From Agitococcus lubricus (GTDB lineage Bacteria; Pseudomonadota; Gammaproteobacteria; Pseudomonadales; Moraxellaceae), in contig NZ_QAON01000017.1 in NCBI RefSeq assembly GCF_003051055.1, positions 1-60,338 of the forward strand: a stretch of DNA of 60,338 nucleotides, written 5' to 3'. A program made the translations under genes and the position numbers. Positions within the stretch are counted from its first letter, which is position 1, and each line of letters opens with the position of its first letter. Shown one piece after another: positions 39,267 through 49,369 of the stretch. The notes under the pieces were generated by a model. That model worked only from the letters and a program-made list of their open reading frames with translations. It did no database searches and was not told where the DNA came from.

Positions 39267-41225
39267 CTATTGCGATTTAGGTGCGACCTTAGTGGCACCT
39301 TGGTAAATTTGGTTAATTTGTTCGGGTAAACGGTTTAACTGCCCCTTTACACCAACATCAAGCTGTAACACACGAATTTGTTGATATTGTTGTGATGTTA
39401 ACTTAGCCGCACCCGCGCTGTCGCGCAAAATTAATGGTTGTAGAAACACTAATAAATTTCGCTTCGTTTTGCTATCACTCTTTGAACGAAATAAGTGCCC
39501 TAATAAGGGGATTTTACTCAAAAGTGGGACTTCGCTCACAGATTGACTATTATCCTCCTGAATTAATCCCCCTAGTACGATGGTCTGACCATCATCCGCT
39601 AGAATAGTAGTTTTAATCGAACGCTTGTTAGTAATCAAGTCCGCCGAATCAACTCCTGCAACACTCGGTACCACAGAAGACACTTCTTGTTCTACTTCTA
39701 GCTTGACGGTGCCACCTTCTCCAATATGCGGGACAACTTTTAGGGTAATACCCACATCTTGCCGTTCAATGGTCGTAAATGGGTTACTCGTTCCTGAGCT
39801 ACTAGAGGTACTCGAGCCCGTAATAAAGGGCACATTTTGACCGACGACAATTTTTGCTTCTTGATTATCAATCGTCATAATACTGGGTGTTGATAATAAG
39901 TTGGCATTACTCATGGTGTTAACCGCTTGAATTAACGCCCCATAAAAACTTTTATTTCCATTACTGTCCGTATTTTGTTGACCAAAAGCAAAAGATGCAC
40001 CGTTGACCGTCGGCAAACTGGTGACATTAGTCTGTGTCGCTAAGGCTGCCAAACTGGTTAAACTATTACCCGCATTATTAAAATTGACTAAGCCTACGCC
40101 TTTGTTAGGGTCGCCCGCTGCCCATTGCACACCCAATTGCGCTGCATTTTCGCCAGAGATTTCTAAAATAGCCGCTTGGATTAATACTTGAGAACGTCGT
40201 TGGTCTAATTGTTGTACGACAGACTCTAACTCTCGCATTAACGACGGGTCTGCTTTAATCACGAGCGCGTTTTGACTCTCATCGGCAATTAAATTGACGC
40301 CATTACCACTCGCGGCACTACTCGTATTGTTATTATTAGTGCCTGAGCCAGTCGCAGGTTTACTGCTGCTGCCACTGTCTGCAACCAACGAACGCAACAC
40401 TTCGGCAACCTGTTTTGCGCTGGCATGTTGCAAACGAATGACACGCACGCCTGCTAATCGGTCAGCCGCAGGTTTATCTAATTGCGCAATCACATCACGA
40501 ATACGTTTGCGCGCACGCGCATCACCTTTGAGTAATAACCGATTACCGCGATTATCCGCCACTAAACGAATACGCGAGCCACGCATGTCTTTGTTAGCCG
40601 TCGTGGAGGTCAGACTATCTAACATCGACAAGACGTCATCGACACGGACCTCTTTCAGCAAAATAATTTCTAACTCGTCACCTTCACCTGTGTCGAGGGT
40701 TTTAATTAAACTTTCGATTTCACTGATATTATTGGCATGGTCGGAGATGACTAAAGCATTTGAACCATTGACTGCCGCCAAATGTGCAAATTGTGGCAAC
40801 AAGGGTCTAATGACAGGCACGAGTTCGTTAGCATTGGTGTTTTCGAGCATAATCACGCGGGTAATTAGCGCCTCACCTTTGGCTTTATTGCGTAAATCAA
40901 AGGGTACCGCGTTTTGCTTGGCATTAACATCTGGTACTAATTTAATGGCATCGCCTGCGGGGACTGCCGCAAAACCATTCACACTCAATACCCCTAAAAA
41001 TAATTCATAGACGGCATCAGAAGATAAGGGTTTGCTGGAAATGACTGTGATATTGCCCTTGACGCGCGGGTCGACAATAAAGTTTTTACCTGTAATCTCG
41101 GACACTTCGGTGACTAGCGCAGAAATATCGGCCTCTTTTAAGTTCACTTTCCATGTTTTAGCCGACGCTGTGCCTGTTAACGCCATCAACAATGACAAGG
41201 CAATAAAAGATTGACGTAGATTCAT
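39267..41225 (-). CDS. gspD: Type II secretion system secretin GspD
   Basis: GspD forms the outer-membrane channel of the type II secretion system. From ATG 41225 it is 652 aa, starting with a signal peptide (MNLRQSFIALSLLMALTGTASA, the first 20 or so residues) and then N0 (VNLKEADISALVTEVSEITG), N1, N2 and N3 ring domains. A Ser/Asn/Gly-rich loop sits in N3. The secretin core (about 370-600) ends with VPLLSKIPLLGHLFRS. The start is two bases after the gspC stop (TAATATG). An in-frame TTG further upstream lies inside gspC. Confidence 0.96.
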   Translation of the reverse strand: MNLRQSFIALSLLMALTGTASAKTWKVNLKEADISALVTEVSEITGKNFIVDPRVKGNITVISSKPLSSDAVYELFLGVLSVNGFAAVPAGDAIKLVPDVNAKQNAVPFDLRNKAKGEALITRVIMLENTNANELVPVIRPLLPQFAHLAAVNGSNALVISDHANNISEIESLIKTLDTGEGDELEIILLKEVRVDDVLSMLDSLTSTTANKDMRGSRIRLVADNRGNRLLLKGDARARKRIRDVIAQLDKPAADRLAGVRVIRLQHASAKQVAEVLRSLVADSGSSSKPATGSGTNNNNTSSAASGNGVNLIADESQNALVIKADPSLMRELESVVQQLDQRRSQVLIQAAILEISGENAAQLGVQWAAGDPNKGVGLVNFNNAGNSLTSLAALATQTNVTSLPTVNGASFAFGQQNTDSNGNKSFYGALIQAVNTMSNANLLSTPSIMTIDNQEAKIVVGQNVPFITGSSTSSSSGTSNPFTTIERQDVGITLKVVPHIGEGGTVKLEVEQEVSSVVPSVAGVDSADLITNKRSIKTTILADDGQTIVLGGLIQEDNSQSVSEVPLLSKIPLLGHLFRSKSDSKTKRNLLVFLQPLILRDSAGAAKLTSQQYQQIRVLQLDVGVKGQLNRLPEQINQIYQGATKVAPKSQ

Positions 41226-41226
41226 A

Positions 41227-42102
41227 TTAAAAAGTTTGCTCAATAGTTAATGTTTGGCTGCCACGCAGAATTTCTATACGGGCATGCCCTGACTGTTGTA
41301 CTTGCTGTAATAAATCTTTGTCTGCTTGAGGATTTCCCAAAACTTGACCGTTTAACTTCAAAATTTTATCACCTGTACGCAAACCAATACTGCGACGTAA
41401 ATGCGCAGGGGCATTATCACTGATTTCGTAACCTTGGCCTTTCGCCAATAACCCCATTTCTGCCAAATAGCCACTGGGGTCTGTATTTAAGCGATTGATG
41501 GCTTGACCTAACATTTGCCGCGCCTGCGCACCTGTGTTTGCGGGCGCATTGGGCGTCGTAACAGGCGCATCGCCACCGAGTAAATTGGTTTTGACAAAGC
41601 GTAGCACCTCATCATTCCCATTACGTTGCAGTAACACCTTATCGACAAACACAGCCGATAACGTTGCACCACCTGCGACTTGCTGCCCTACTTTGTATAA
41701 TTTACCGACGGTTTGACCTTGCTCACTGATAATTGCACTGGAACGTGTTTTCTCGACACTCACAAATACACCATCTAATTTGAGTTGTAAGGCCGTTTCT
41801 GGTGCATTAGCAGCCGCATTCGGGCTTGACTCTATAGGTGCACTCTTAAACAACGTAAAGCTCGCCAAACGGCTGCTATCAACCATAGCCGAAGTACTGG
41901 TTTGCTGGGATTGAGCTGGTGGATTTAAGGGCATTTTATCCTGACCTGCTAATAACCATAATAAACTCGACATACGCCAAGCAAAGTATAAGGTCGCTAC
42001 CAACATAATCAGCCGTGCAATCTGACGATTATATTGTGTGATTGATGTCAAAGATGGCGTTTTCACACCCACTCCTAATCTACTCATGGATAATAGAGCC
42101 AT
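41227..42102 (-). CDS. gspC: Type II secretion system inner-membrane protein GspC
   Basis: GspC couples the secretin to the inner-membrane platform. The 291-aa protein has one transmembrane helix (IARLIMLVATLYFAWRM), a periplasmic homology region (LKLDGVFVSVEKTRSSAII, about 100-180) that binds GspD, and a C-terminal PDZ domain (SIGLRTGDKILKLNGQVLG). The start is uncertain; I give the ATG at 42102, with another in-frame ATG at 42087. It sits between gspN and gspD. Confidence 0.92.
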   Translation of the reverse strand: MALLSMSRLGVGVKTPSLTSITQYNRQIARLIMLVATLYFAWRMSSLLWLLAGQDKMPLNPPAQSQQTSTSAMVDSSRLASFTLFKSAPIESSPNAAANAPETALQLKLDGVFVSVEKTRSSAIISEQGQTVGKLYKVGQQVAGGATLSAVFVDKVLLQRNGNDEVLRFVKTNLLGGDAPVTTPNAPANTGAQARQMLGQAINRLNTDPSGYLAEMGLLAKGQGYEISDNAPAHLRRSIGLRTGDKILKLNGQVLGNPQADKDLLQQVQQSGHARIEILRGSQTLTIEQTF

Positions 42103-42120
42103 GCTGATAAACAAATGACC

Positions 42121-42879
42121 TTAGAAACTATTCCAAGGCTGTGAAGTCGTCACCACAATCGCATCAGGCTCAGCGACCCCACGATAATTGGGAGAATACG
42201 CCAATAAACGCTGACTTAACTGACTTTGTAAACGGTCTTTTGTTACCGTAAATAAGGCTAATTTGGCTCGAGTTTGTTGCTCTACCATCGTTAATACTAA
42301 ATTATTATTTTGATGAGTCACATCCATCGTGATGGCAGGGAGATTTATTTTTTGTTGTTGACCATTCAAGACATAATCAACAGCCCCACCTTGCCACTGT
42401 ATCTGCCCCTGACCCTGTGTCCATGCGTGTTGTTGATACTTGAGCGTGATTTGCTCTAAGGCTAAAGGCTGGGGTGGTAATCGCCAATCGGGTAATATGG
42501 CCTGTAGTTCAAGCGGCGACACATCACCTTGCAACTGCAGCAACTGCCATTGTCCCATGCCCCACTGTGCCTGTGTTTTTAATCGACTATGCGGGCTCAA
42601 CCACTCAATATCTGCCGCCAATTTTAAGGTTAATAACTTGGCAGGCAATAAAGACCATCGAAGTTGGCCGGCAAAGCCTTGATAAACAATATTCGCCTGA
42701 CCTCGCCACACACTTCCCCCCCAGTCAGTCACCATATTACGTACAGCCAAGGGCAGCAGTTTAGCGGCGACACGGGCAGGAGTTTGGATAATTAACGCCA
42801 ACAGCAACAAAATGGTTGCAAATAATGCCCAATTATACGCACGTGCTTCTTTGTCACTATGGTCAATTTTTTTAAACAT
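42121..42879 (-). CDS. gspN: Type II secretion system protein GspN
   Basis: GspN is a non-essential accessory protein of type II secretion. The 252-aa protein has an N-terminal transmembrane helix (YNWALFATILLLLALII) and a beta-rich periplasmic domain with repeated LRWSLLPAKLLTL-like strands, typical of GspN. It is the first gene of gspN-gspC-gspD-FHA. The rest of the secretion genes (gspE-M) are not in this window, as in Acinetobacter, where gspN, gspC and gspD are also separate. Confidence 0.88.
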   Translation of the reverse strand: MFKKIDHSDKEARAYNWALFATILLLLALIIQTPARVAAKLLPLAVRNMVTDWGGSVWRGQANIVYQGFAGQLRWSLLPAKLLTLKLAADIEWLSPHSRLKTQAQWGMGQWQLLQLQGDVSPLELQAILPDWRLPPQPLALEQITLKYQQHAWTQGQGQIQWQGGAVDYVLNGQQQKINLPAITMDVTHQNNNLVLTMVEQQTRAKLALFTVTKDRLQSQLSQRLLAYSPNYRGVAEPDAIVVTTSQPWNSF

Positions 42880-42980
42880 ATATCAATAACTTATTCACAT
42901 GCCAGCGTCATACACCGCAACAAGCCGAAGACAGGCTTCTGTATAAAGGTGCAAAAATTGCCAAGTTCAGCATCAGGGTC

Positions 42981-43040
42981 TTAGGGACTCTGTTGATGTT
43001 TTAGGTGTGAGCCGCAACCAAAACGTCAACAGCCGCTAAG
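42981..43040. repeat. Short palindromic relative of the 38-kb MITE-like element
   Basis: CTGTTGATGTTTT (42990-43002) and AAAACGTCAACAG (43020-43032) pair at 12 of 13 positions around a 17-base loop containing GTGTGAGCCGCAACC. The arms are the same TGTTGA-x-GTTT sequence that ends the element at 38059-38321, so this looks like two element ends nearly joined after an internal deletion. It lies about 100 bp before gspN. Confidence 0.6.
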
Positions 43041-43090
43041 AATACCTATCGAATATGACAAATAATAAATCGTTGAGGTCATTAACAATA

Positions 43091-43146
43091 CGTATGATGT
43101 CGTTTTTCTATTTATCAGCGAACTCAGACAGTCAGCACATCATACG
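43091..43146. repeat. Ten-base inverted repeat between gspN and the H-NS gene
   Basis: CGTATGATGT (43091-43100) and ACATCATACG (43137-43146) are exact reverse complements 36 bases apart. No gene lies in the loop. It may be a regulatory site for gspN, 210 bp away, or a folded transcript end. I cannot assign it. Confidence 0.4.
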
Positions 43147-43239
43147 CTGCTTTTAGACGCTATAAGGTTGTTTTTTTATATCTATTAGCGATGCGTCGCT
43201 TTTCTATTCTTAATGCACAGTGAAGCGATTTGTCAAATA

Positions 43240-43268
43240 AAAAAGCCTCTATTTGAGAGGCTTTTTTG
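43240..43268 (-). terminator. Terminator of the H-NS-like gene
   Basis: AAAAAAGCCTCTATTTGAGA and its partner form a hairpin with AAGCCTCT/AGAGGCTT arms, followed by a six-T run on the minus strand, 13 bases past the stop of the H-NS-like gene. Confidence 0.85.
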
Positions 43269-43280
43269 TCAAGGCGAGTC

Positions 43281-43598
43281 TTAGATTAAAAATTGGTCTA
43301 AGGACTTACCTGCGGCAAGTTCGGTTGCTAACCAACGAGGTTGCTTCCCACGACCAGTCCATGTTTCGTCTGCATTTGCAGGATTTCGATAACGAGGTTC
43401 TACTTTTTTAACAGCAGCGACTTCGGTTTTCACGGCCATTAACTCTTCTACTGTAATCCCTAACTCAGCAGCCATTTGCTCTACTTTAGCGCGAGCTTGT
43501 TTGATAGATGATTTTCTTTTTGCTTTAATTAACTGTTGTGCCTCAACAATAACAGCATTTAACTCTTCTACACTTAATGAGCTTAAGTCGATAGTCAT
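43281..43598 (-). CDS. H-NS/HvrA-family nucleoid-associated protein
   Basis: The 105-codon gene starts at ATG 43598 behind AGAGGAAC; the longer frame to 43652 has no ribosome-binding site. Residues 1-55 form the oligomerising coiled coil (LNAVIVEAQQLIKAKRKS). Residues 70-104 form the DNA-binding domain, with YRNPANADETWTGRGKQPRW holding the TWxGRGxxP loop that inserts in the minor groove of AT-rich DNA. Likely roles are chromosome architecture and silencing of foreign DNA such as the left-end island. A perfect inverted repeat upstream may be its operator. Confidence 0.93.
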   Translation of the reverse strand: MTIDLSSLSVEELNAVIVEAQQLIKAKRKSSIKQARAKVEQMAAELGITVEELMAVKTEVAAVKKVEPRYRNPANADETWTGRGKQPRWLATELAAGKSLDQFLI

Positions 43599-43637
43599 AT
43601 CGGTTCCTCTGTTTAATAATCTCAAATATAAGGGGTA

Positions 43638-43662
43638 TTGTAGTTTCAACACAAAACTACAA
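43638..43662. promoter_or_regulatory. Palindrome upstream of the H-NS-like gene
   Basis: TTGTAGTTT (43638-43646) and AAACTACAA (43654-43662) form a perfect 9-bp inverted repeat with a 7-base spacer, 40-64 bp before the ATG of the H-NS-like gene. It could be an operator near the promoter or a hairpin in the 5' leader. Confidence 0.45.
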
Positions 43663-43919
43663 GGGATTATCTGTCGTTATACAAACGGTATATCACACGA
43701 ATTTGGTTGATTACGGGACAACAAACATGCCGCAATAAATCAACATATAATATGCTTAAGTACGCAATAATAATGGAGGCCAAAGATAAAGCAAAAAAAG
43801 GATAATGAAAATAACTTTTTTATATTTTTAATAAAGAACGTGGCTAATTTTGCAAAAAATATACAAGACTGGCAAAAGGATTATCTATATACGAGGTATA
43901 GATAATCCTAGAAAAGTCT
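43663..43919. other. AT-rich gap between the H-NS-like gene and ssb
   Basis: Together with the palindrome this makes a 321-bp gap. It holds the promoter of the H-NS-like gene and the 3' region of ssb. I see no supported gene. Confidence 0.35.
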
Positions 43920-44435
43920 TTAGAACGGCAAATCGTCGTCTAAGTCATTATGCATTGCTGGGGCTGGACGACTGGGCGATTTATTCGCTGTATTACGCGC
44001 TGAAGATTGATAATCGTCTTGCTGGCTATAATTATTATTGTTGTTATAGCCATAGTCGTTGTCATAGCCACCCATATTTTGATTATTATTGGACGAACGT
44101 CCATCAATCAACTGCATAACGGAGGCTTTAATCTCGGTGGAATATCGGTCTTGGCCTGTGGTTTTATCCTGCCATTTACGGGTATGTAATGAGCCTTCGA
44201 CATAGACTTTACTCCCTTTACGCAAATATTCACCCGAAATTTCAGCCAGACGGCCATAAAATACCACTCGATGCCATTCGGTTTGTTCGGTTAATTGCCC
44301 TGTGTTTTTATCTTTCCACGCTTCACTGGTGGCAACAGAAACAGTGGTCACTGTACTGCCTGATGCCCCTAAACTACGCACTTCTGGATCTCGACCCACA
44401 GTTCCTAATAACACAACTTTATTTACACCACGCAT
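43920..44435 (-). CDS. ssb: Single-stranded DNA-binding protein
   Basis: SSB coats single-stranded DNA in replication, repair and recombination. The 171-aa protein has an OB fold in residues 1-110 ([50 protein letters not shown]), an Asn/Gly/Gln/Tyr-rich linker and the acidic protein-docking tip DDDLPF. The order ssb, MFS transporter, divergent uvrA is conserved in Pseudomonas. Confidence 0.97.
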   Translation of the reverse strand: MRGVNKVVLLGTVGRDPEVRSLGASGSTVTTVSVATSEAWKDKNTGQLTEQTEWHRVVFYGRLAEISGEYLRKGSKVYVEGSLHTRKWQDKTTGQDRYSTEIKASVMQLIDGRSSNNNQNMGGYDNDYGYNNNNNYSQQDDYQSSARNTANKSPSRPAPAMHNDLDDDLPF

Positions 44436-44745
44436 AATATGTTCAACCCTCTATGGTAATACTATGTTCAAAATATCAAACGGTTAAGATGTTCTATCAC
44501 AAAGCTATTTGTATACAATTGGTTGTTCGACGTAGCCTGTTTATACACAAGATGAATGCTCACTACGCCAGACTTGCATGTCACTTCAGTGAATTACGAT
44601 ATCGCACCAATTGGCTCTGGGCGTCTAAGAAGCACATACGCATGACGTAGGCAAGCAGTAAACAGCCTGAAGGTTTGGCGCAATAGGCATTATTATCTTA
44701 GTCAAGTATTTTTTCAACAGCACAGAACATCAGAACGACAAATGT
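44436..44745. other. Intergenic region between ssb and the MFS gene
   Basis: These 310 bp contain the ssb promoter and the end of the MFS transcript. No clear terminator or ORF is visible. Confidence 0.35.
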
Positions 44746-46101
44746 CTACGCGAGTACAAGGTTTTTCAGAGAAGGCTCATCGAGTCGTTCTTTGTCTACT
44801 TTGAGGTAAACCACGCCTTCTTGCGCCAATACGACAACTTCTTCTACCCCGACGACAGGTTGCAATTTAGCCAGCAATACGGCTGCTTCTGCCTGAGTAC
44901 ATGGATTAATATTGAGCATCATACTGTGTAAGAAACGAGGAGACTGCATCGTGAGGGCAACAACTAACCACAATATGCTGCATAATGCCAAAATAATATA
45001 GGCGAGACTAATGCTGTGTAAACCATATAATATTCCACCCAATACCCCGCCACAAAATGCCCCTAAAAATTGGCTACTGGCATAAATCCCCATGGCCGTG
45101 GCTTTTGTCCCTGCGGGTGCGATTTTACTGAGTAAAGAAGGTAATAAGGCTTCTAGTAAATTAAAGGCGATAAAAAATACACTGATACCCATAAGTAAGG
45201 TATATTTTTGCGGGTATCCTTGTGCAAGCAACACTAAACTAACCGTTAGTAACGCAATACCTGCCACAAAAACCTGCTTAATTTTACGTTTCTTTTCGGC
45301 AATAATAATCGCGGGTACCGCCGCCACAAAGCCACCAAGTACAATAGGTAGATAAACCCAACCATGTTGACTCGCAGGCAAATGGGCATAATCGGTTAAT
45401 AAATGCGGGAGTAATACAAAACTTGCCGTCATCACGAGATGCAAGACAAAAATCCCTATATTTAGTCGGCTTAATTCGCCATGAACCACACTCTGCCTTA
45501 ATTGTTGCCCATACGTTTGATGTGTTTGTTTGAGGGTGATGGTTGGTGTAGGAACGGTCATCATTAAGCCTAAACCCATGACTGCTAACAGAGATGTTGC
45601 CCAAAACAAACCACTTAAACCAAAGTGTGCGGCGACAAATGGGCCAATCACAAAAGCAACGGCAAACGATAAACCGATGCTCATGCCAATCGTGGACATG
45701 GCTTTGGTTCGCTGCTCTTCGCGGGTTAAATCGGCTAATAAAGCCATCACCACTGCCGAAATTGCACCTGCCCCTTGAATCGTGCGACCAATAATCACGC
45801 CCCAAATGGAGTCTGACAGAGCGGCCACTGCTCCGCCCACCGCAAACAACATCAGCCCTTGAACAATTAACACTTTACGATTCATACGGTCAGCTAATAA
45901 ACCAATAGGAATTTGTAATACGGCCTGTGCTAGACCATAAACCCCGATGGCTAAACCAATTAATGCGGGCGTGGCATCACGTAGTTGATGCCCGTATAAC
46001 GCAAAGACGGGCATAATCATAAATAAACCTAGCATTCTTAAGGCAAAAATACTCGACAGTGCCAGTGTGGCTTTACGTTCACCTTGAGTCATACCTTTCA
46101 T
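44746..46101 (-). CDS. yajR: MFS transporter with C-terminal YAM-like domain (YajR-like)
   Basis: The 451-aa protein has twelve predicted transmembrane helices in residues 15-390. GLLADRMNRKVLIVQGLMLF contains the MFS motif A. The last 65 residues form a soluble ferredoxin-like module (EAAVLLAKLQPVVGVEEVVV), as in E. coli YajR (454 aa), a proton-driven drug:H+ antiporter-type protein whose substrate is not established. It is divergent from uvrA and upstream of ssb. Confidence 0.85.
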   Translation of the reverse strand: MKGMTQGERKATLALSSIFALRMLGLFMIMPVFALYGHQLRDATPALIGLAIGVYGLAQAVLQIPIGLLADRMNRKVLIVQGLMLFAVGGAVAALSDSIWGVIIGRTIQGAGAISAVVMALLADLTREEQRTKAMSTIGMSIGLSFAVAFVIGPFVAAHFGLSGLFWATSLLAVMGLGLMMTVPTPTITLKQTHQTYGQQLRQSVVHGELSRLNIGIFVLHLVMTASFVLLPHLLTDYAHLPASQHGWVYLPIVLGGFVAAVPAIIIAEKKRKIKQVFVAGIALLTVSLVLLAQGYPQKYTLLMGISVFFIAFNLLEALLPSLLSKIAPAGTKATAMGIYASSQFLGAFCGGVLGGILYGLHSISLAYIILALCSILWLVVALTMQSPRFLHSMMLNINPCTQAEAAVLLAKLQPVVGVEEVVVLAQEGVVYLKVDKERLDEPSLKNLVLA

Positions 46102-46390
46102 GCAGTTTACCTATGTCTATATGGGCGCGGGTACAAAATCGCTTTTTTCACACGCAATACGATGATGACTACGCATCTCGATGCATCCTCGCTAAAAAGC
46201 GGCGCGCTATTATACGCTTGTTGACATCCACAAAAGCAAACCTCAGCGATACACACGACAATTATTGTCCTTGTTTGTCTTCTGTTGACTGCCGTTTAAT
46301 CTAAAGTTTGCTTATACTCCGTCGTTCTATTGAGGCTATCTGTTGTTTTGCGAGCCACGATTTTCTCTTTTTTGCTTGAGCTATTTTGTT

Positions 46391-49225
46391 ATGAACAATC
46401 ATCTTATTCGTATTCGTGGTGCTCGCACGCACAATCTAAAAAATATCTCTTTAGATATTCCCCGCGATAAATTGGTGGTGATTACGGGCTTATCTGGCTC
46501 AGGAAAATCCTCATTAGCCTTTGACACCCTATATGCCGAAGGTCAGCGCCGTTATGTAGAGTCGTTATCTGCTTATGCACGACAATTTTTATCCTTGATG
46601 CAAAAGCCCGATGTCGACAGCATTGATGGCCTGTCGCCTGCGATTGCCATTGAACAAAAATCAACATCACATAATCCGCGCTCAACGGTAGGAACGATTA
46701 CCGAGATTTACGACTACCTACGTTTATTGTATGCGCGGGTAGGAACGCCTTATTGTTTAGACCATAACATTCCTTTAGAAGCACAAACCATTAGCCAAAT
46801 GGTGGACACGGTGCTCGCCCTACCCGAAGGCACTGCCCTCATGTTGCTTGCCCCCGTTGTACGCGACCGTAAAGGGGAACATTTACATGTGCTTGAAGGC
46901 TTAAAATCGCAGGGTTTTGTCCGTGCGCGTATTGATGGTTTGGTGGTTGACCTTGATGACAGTCCCGCTTTAGAAAAAAATAAAAAACATAGCATTGAAG
47001 TGGTGGTTGACCGCTTTAAGGTACGTGCCGATTTGCAATTACGTTTGGCCGAGTCGTTTGAGACCGCCTTACGTTTAGCGGATGGTATTGCCGTGATTGC
47101 TTATATGGACGACAGTGGCGCACCGTTATTATTTTCTTCACGACACAGTTGCCCCCATTGTGGTTATGCGGTCAGTGAACTCGAACCGCGTTTATTTTCT
47201 TTTAATAATCCTGCGGGAGCGTGTCCCAGTTGTGATGGTTTAGGGATTACCTCCCATTTTTCAGCAACACATTTAATTTTACACCCCGAACTCAGTTTGA
47301 ATGAAGGCGTGATTCGCGGTTGGGACAAACAACACCCCTACTATTTTGCCCTGATTACCGCCGTTGCCAAACATTACGGCATCAGCTTAGAAACACCATG
47401 GCAAACCTTAGATAGCAAGATACAACAGCTCTTTTTACACGGCTCAGGCAAAGAAAAAATTGCTTTTGTTTATGTCGATGAGCGTGGCCATAAGCGACTC
47501 AAAGAACAGCCCTTTGAAGGGGTACTCCCCCATTTAGAGCGACGCTATCGGGAAACCGAATCGCCTGCTGTGCGTGAAGACTTAGCACAATATTTGGTGA
47601 GTAGTACCTGTCAAAGTTGTCAGGGTTCGCGTTTACGTCCCGAAGCGCGTAGTGTCTTAGTCGCCGACAAATCATTACCCAGTTTGACTAAACTACCTAT
47701 TAAACAAGCCCATCATTATTTTGAGCAATTACAACTGAGTGGGATTAAAGCCGATATCGCCGAAAAAATTCTCAAAGAAATTCGAGAACGCTTATTCTTT
47801 TTGGTGAGTGTGGGCTTAGATTATCTGTCTCTAGAACGCTCAGCCGAGACACTCTCAGGCGGTGAAGCGCAACGTATTCGCTTAGCGTCACAAATTGGTG
47901 CAGGGTTGATGGGGGTGATGTACGTGTTAGATGAACCATCCATTGGCTTACATCAACGTGATAATGAACGTCTATTACAAACACTCCTAAAGCTGCGTGA
48001 CCTCGGCAATACGGTTTTAGTCGTTGAACATGATGAAGATGCCATTCGGGCGGCTGACCATATCATTGATATTGGCCCTAAAGCGGGGGTACACGGTGGT
48101 CACGTGATTGCCCAAGGCACTGCCGCACAAATCGCGCAAGTCAAAGAGTCGCTGACGGGGCAATATTTATCAGGTTATAGCAAAATTGCTGTCCCGAGCG
48201 AGCGTTTGGCATTTAACCCTGACAAAGTATTAACCCTCAAAGGTGCGTCAGGTAACAACCTGAAAAACGTCAGTATTACCCTACCCTTGGGGCTGATGAC
48301 CTGTATTACTGGTGTATCAGGCTCTGGTAAATCAACCCTCATTAACGGCACACTGTATCCCATTACCGCTAAGGCGCTGAATGGTGCTCTCACCTTAAGT
48401 CCTGAGCCTTATGAGAGTATTCATGGCTTAGAGCATTTAGATAAAGTGGTTGATATTGACCAAAGCCCTATTGGTCGTACACCCCGCTCCAATCCTGCCA
48501 CTTATACGGGCTTATTTACCCCGATTCGTGAGTTATTTGCCGCCACCCAAGAAGCCCGTTCACGTGGCTACACAGCGGGTCGTTTTTCGTTTAATGTCAA
48601 AGGCGGTCGTTGTGAGGCTTGTGAAGGCGATGGCGTGATTAAAGTCGCCATGCACTTTTTACCCGATGTGTATGTCCCCTGTGATGTGTGCCACGGTCAG
48701 CGTTATAACCGCGAAACCCTAGAGATTCGTTATAAGGGCAAAAATATCTCGCAAATATTGAATATGACGGTTGAAGATGCACATCACTTTTTTGAAAGTG
48801 TGCCTAGCCTTGCCCGTAAACTACACACCTTAATGGCGGTTGGCTTGAGCTATATCACACTGGGTCAATCGGCCACGACCTTATCGGGCGGTGAAGCACA
48901 GCGAGTGAAATTGGCACGTGAACTAGCAAAACGTGATACGGGCAAAACACTCTATATTTTAGACGAGCCAACCACAGGTCTGCACTTCCACGACATTGCA
49001 CAGTTGTTATCTGTACTACAGCAACTCCGTGAACATGGAAACACCATCGTCATTATTGAACACAATTTAGATGTGATTAAAACCGCAGACTGGTTGATTG
49101 ATATGGGTTATGAAGGCGGTGATGGCGGCGGTGAAGTGATTGCAATCGGCACACCCGAACAAGTCGCTGCAGACGAAAAATCGCATACAGGTCGTTTTTT
49201 GAAGCCTTTGTTAACGCAAGCCTAG
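46391..49225 (+). CDS. uvrA: Excinuclease ABC subunit A
   Basis: UvrA recognises DNA damage and loads UvrB in nucleotide excision repair. From ATG 46391 ([18 protein letters not shown]) it is 944 aa, matching E. coli UvrA (940). [14 protein letters not shown] and [14 protein letters not shown] are the two Walker A motifs, LSGGEAQRI and LSGGEAQRV the ABC signatures, and CPHCG-CPSCDG and [14 protein letters not shown] the zinc modules. The frame is open 48 bp further upstream, but that part is not conserved. No CTGT-N8-ACAG SOS box is visible upstream. Confidence 0.98.
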   Translation: MNNHLIRIRGARTHNLKNISLDIPRDKLVVITGLSGSGKSSLAFDTLYAEGQRRYVESLSAYARQFLSLMQKPDVDSIDGLSPAIAIEQKSTSHNPRSTVGTITEIYDYLRLLYARVGTPYCLDHNIPLEAQTISQMVDTVLALPEGTALMLLAPVVRDRKGEHLHVLEGLKSQGFVRARIDGLVVDLDDSPALEKNKKHSIEVVVDRFKVRADLQLRLAESFETALRLADGIAVIAYMDDSGAPLLFSSRHSCPHCGYAVSELEPRLFSFNNPAGACPSCDGLGITSHFSATHLILHPELSLNEGVIRGWDKQHPYYFALITAVAKHYGISLETPWQTLDSKIQQLFLHGSGKEKIAFVYVDERGHKRLKEQPFEGVLPHLERRYRETESPAVREDLAQYLVSSTCQSCQGSRLRPEARSVLVADKSLPSLTKLPIKQAHHYFEQLQLSGIKADIAEKILKEIRERLFFLVSVGLDYLSLERSAETLSGGEAQRIRLASQIGAGLMGVMYVLDEPSIGLHQRDNERLLQTLLKLRDLGNTVLVVEHDEDAIRAADHIIDIGPKAGVHGGHVIAQGTAAQIAQVKESLTGQYLSGYSKIAVPSERLAFNPDKVLTLKGASGNNLKNVSITLPLGLMTCITGVSGSGKSTLINGTLYPITAKALNGALTLSPEPYESIHGLEHLDKVVDIDQSPIGRTPRSNPATYTGLFTPIRELFAATQEARSRGYTAGRFSFNVKGGRCEACEGDGVIKVAMHFLPDVYVPCDVCHGQRYNRETLEIRYKGKNISQILNMTVEDAHHFFESVPSLARKLHTLMAVGLSYITLGQSATTLSGGEAQRVKLARELAKRDTGKTLYILDEPTTGLHFHDIAQLLSVLQQLREHGNTIVIIEHNLDVIKTADWLIDMGYEGGDGGGEVIAIGTPEQVAADEKSHTGRFLKPLLTQA

Positions 49226-49271
49226 ACTTCGACTCCGCTCAGCTATCCGACTCCACTCAAGCCACATTGAG

Positions 49272-49299
49272 ATGCCCCTGAGCAAAGTCTTAGGGGCAT
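49272..49299 (+). terminator. Possible terminator of uvrA
   Basis: ATGCCCCT (49272-49279) and AGGGGCAT (49292-49299) form an 8-bp stem 47 bp after the uvrA stop. The following sequence is AT-rich but has no T-run, so termination here is only plausible. Confidence 0.45.
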
Positions 49300-49369
49300 A
49301 ACCATAATAATTTGACACCTGTCGAACAGTTCGATATATTTCAAACTATAAATCTATGAGGGTTATACC

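Noticed and set aside
40294-41010. Long open frame (238 codons) on the plus strand
   Set aside because: It is antisense to gspD, which has full domain support. No ribosome-binding site and no recognisable domain.
45284-45805. 173-codon minus-strand frame inside the MFS gene
   Set aside because: It is a same-strand shifted frame of a clear transporter gene, with Cys/Trp/His-rich composition typical of a shadow frame.
46102-46390. SOS box before uvrA
   Set aside because: I found no CTGT-N8-ACAG or close variant in the divergent region.
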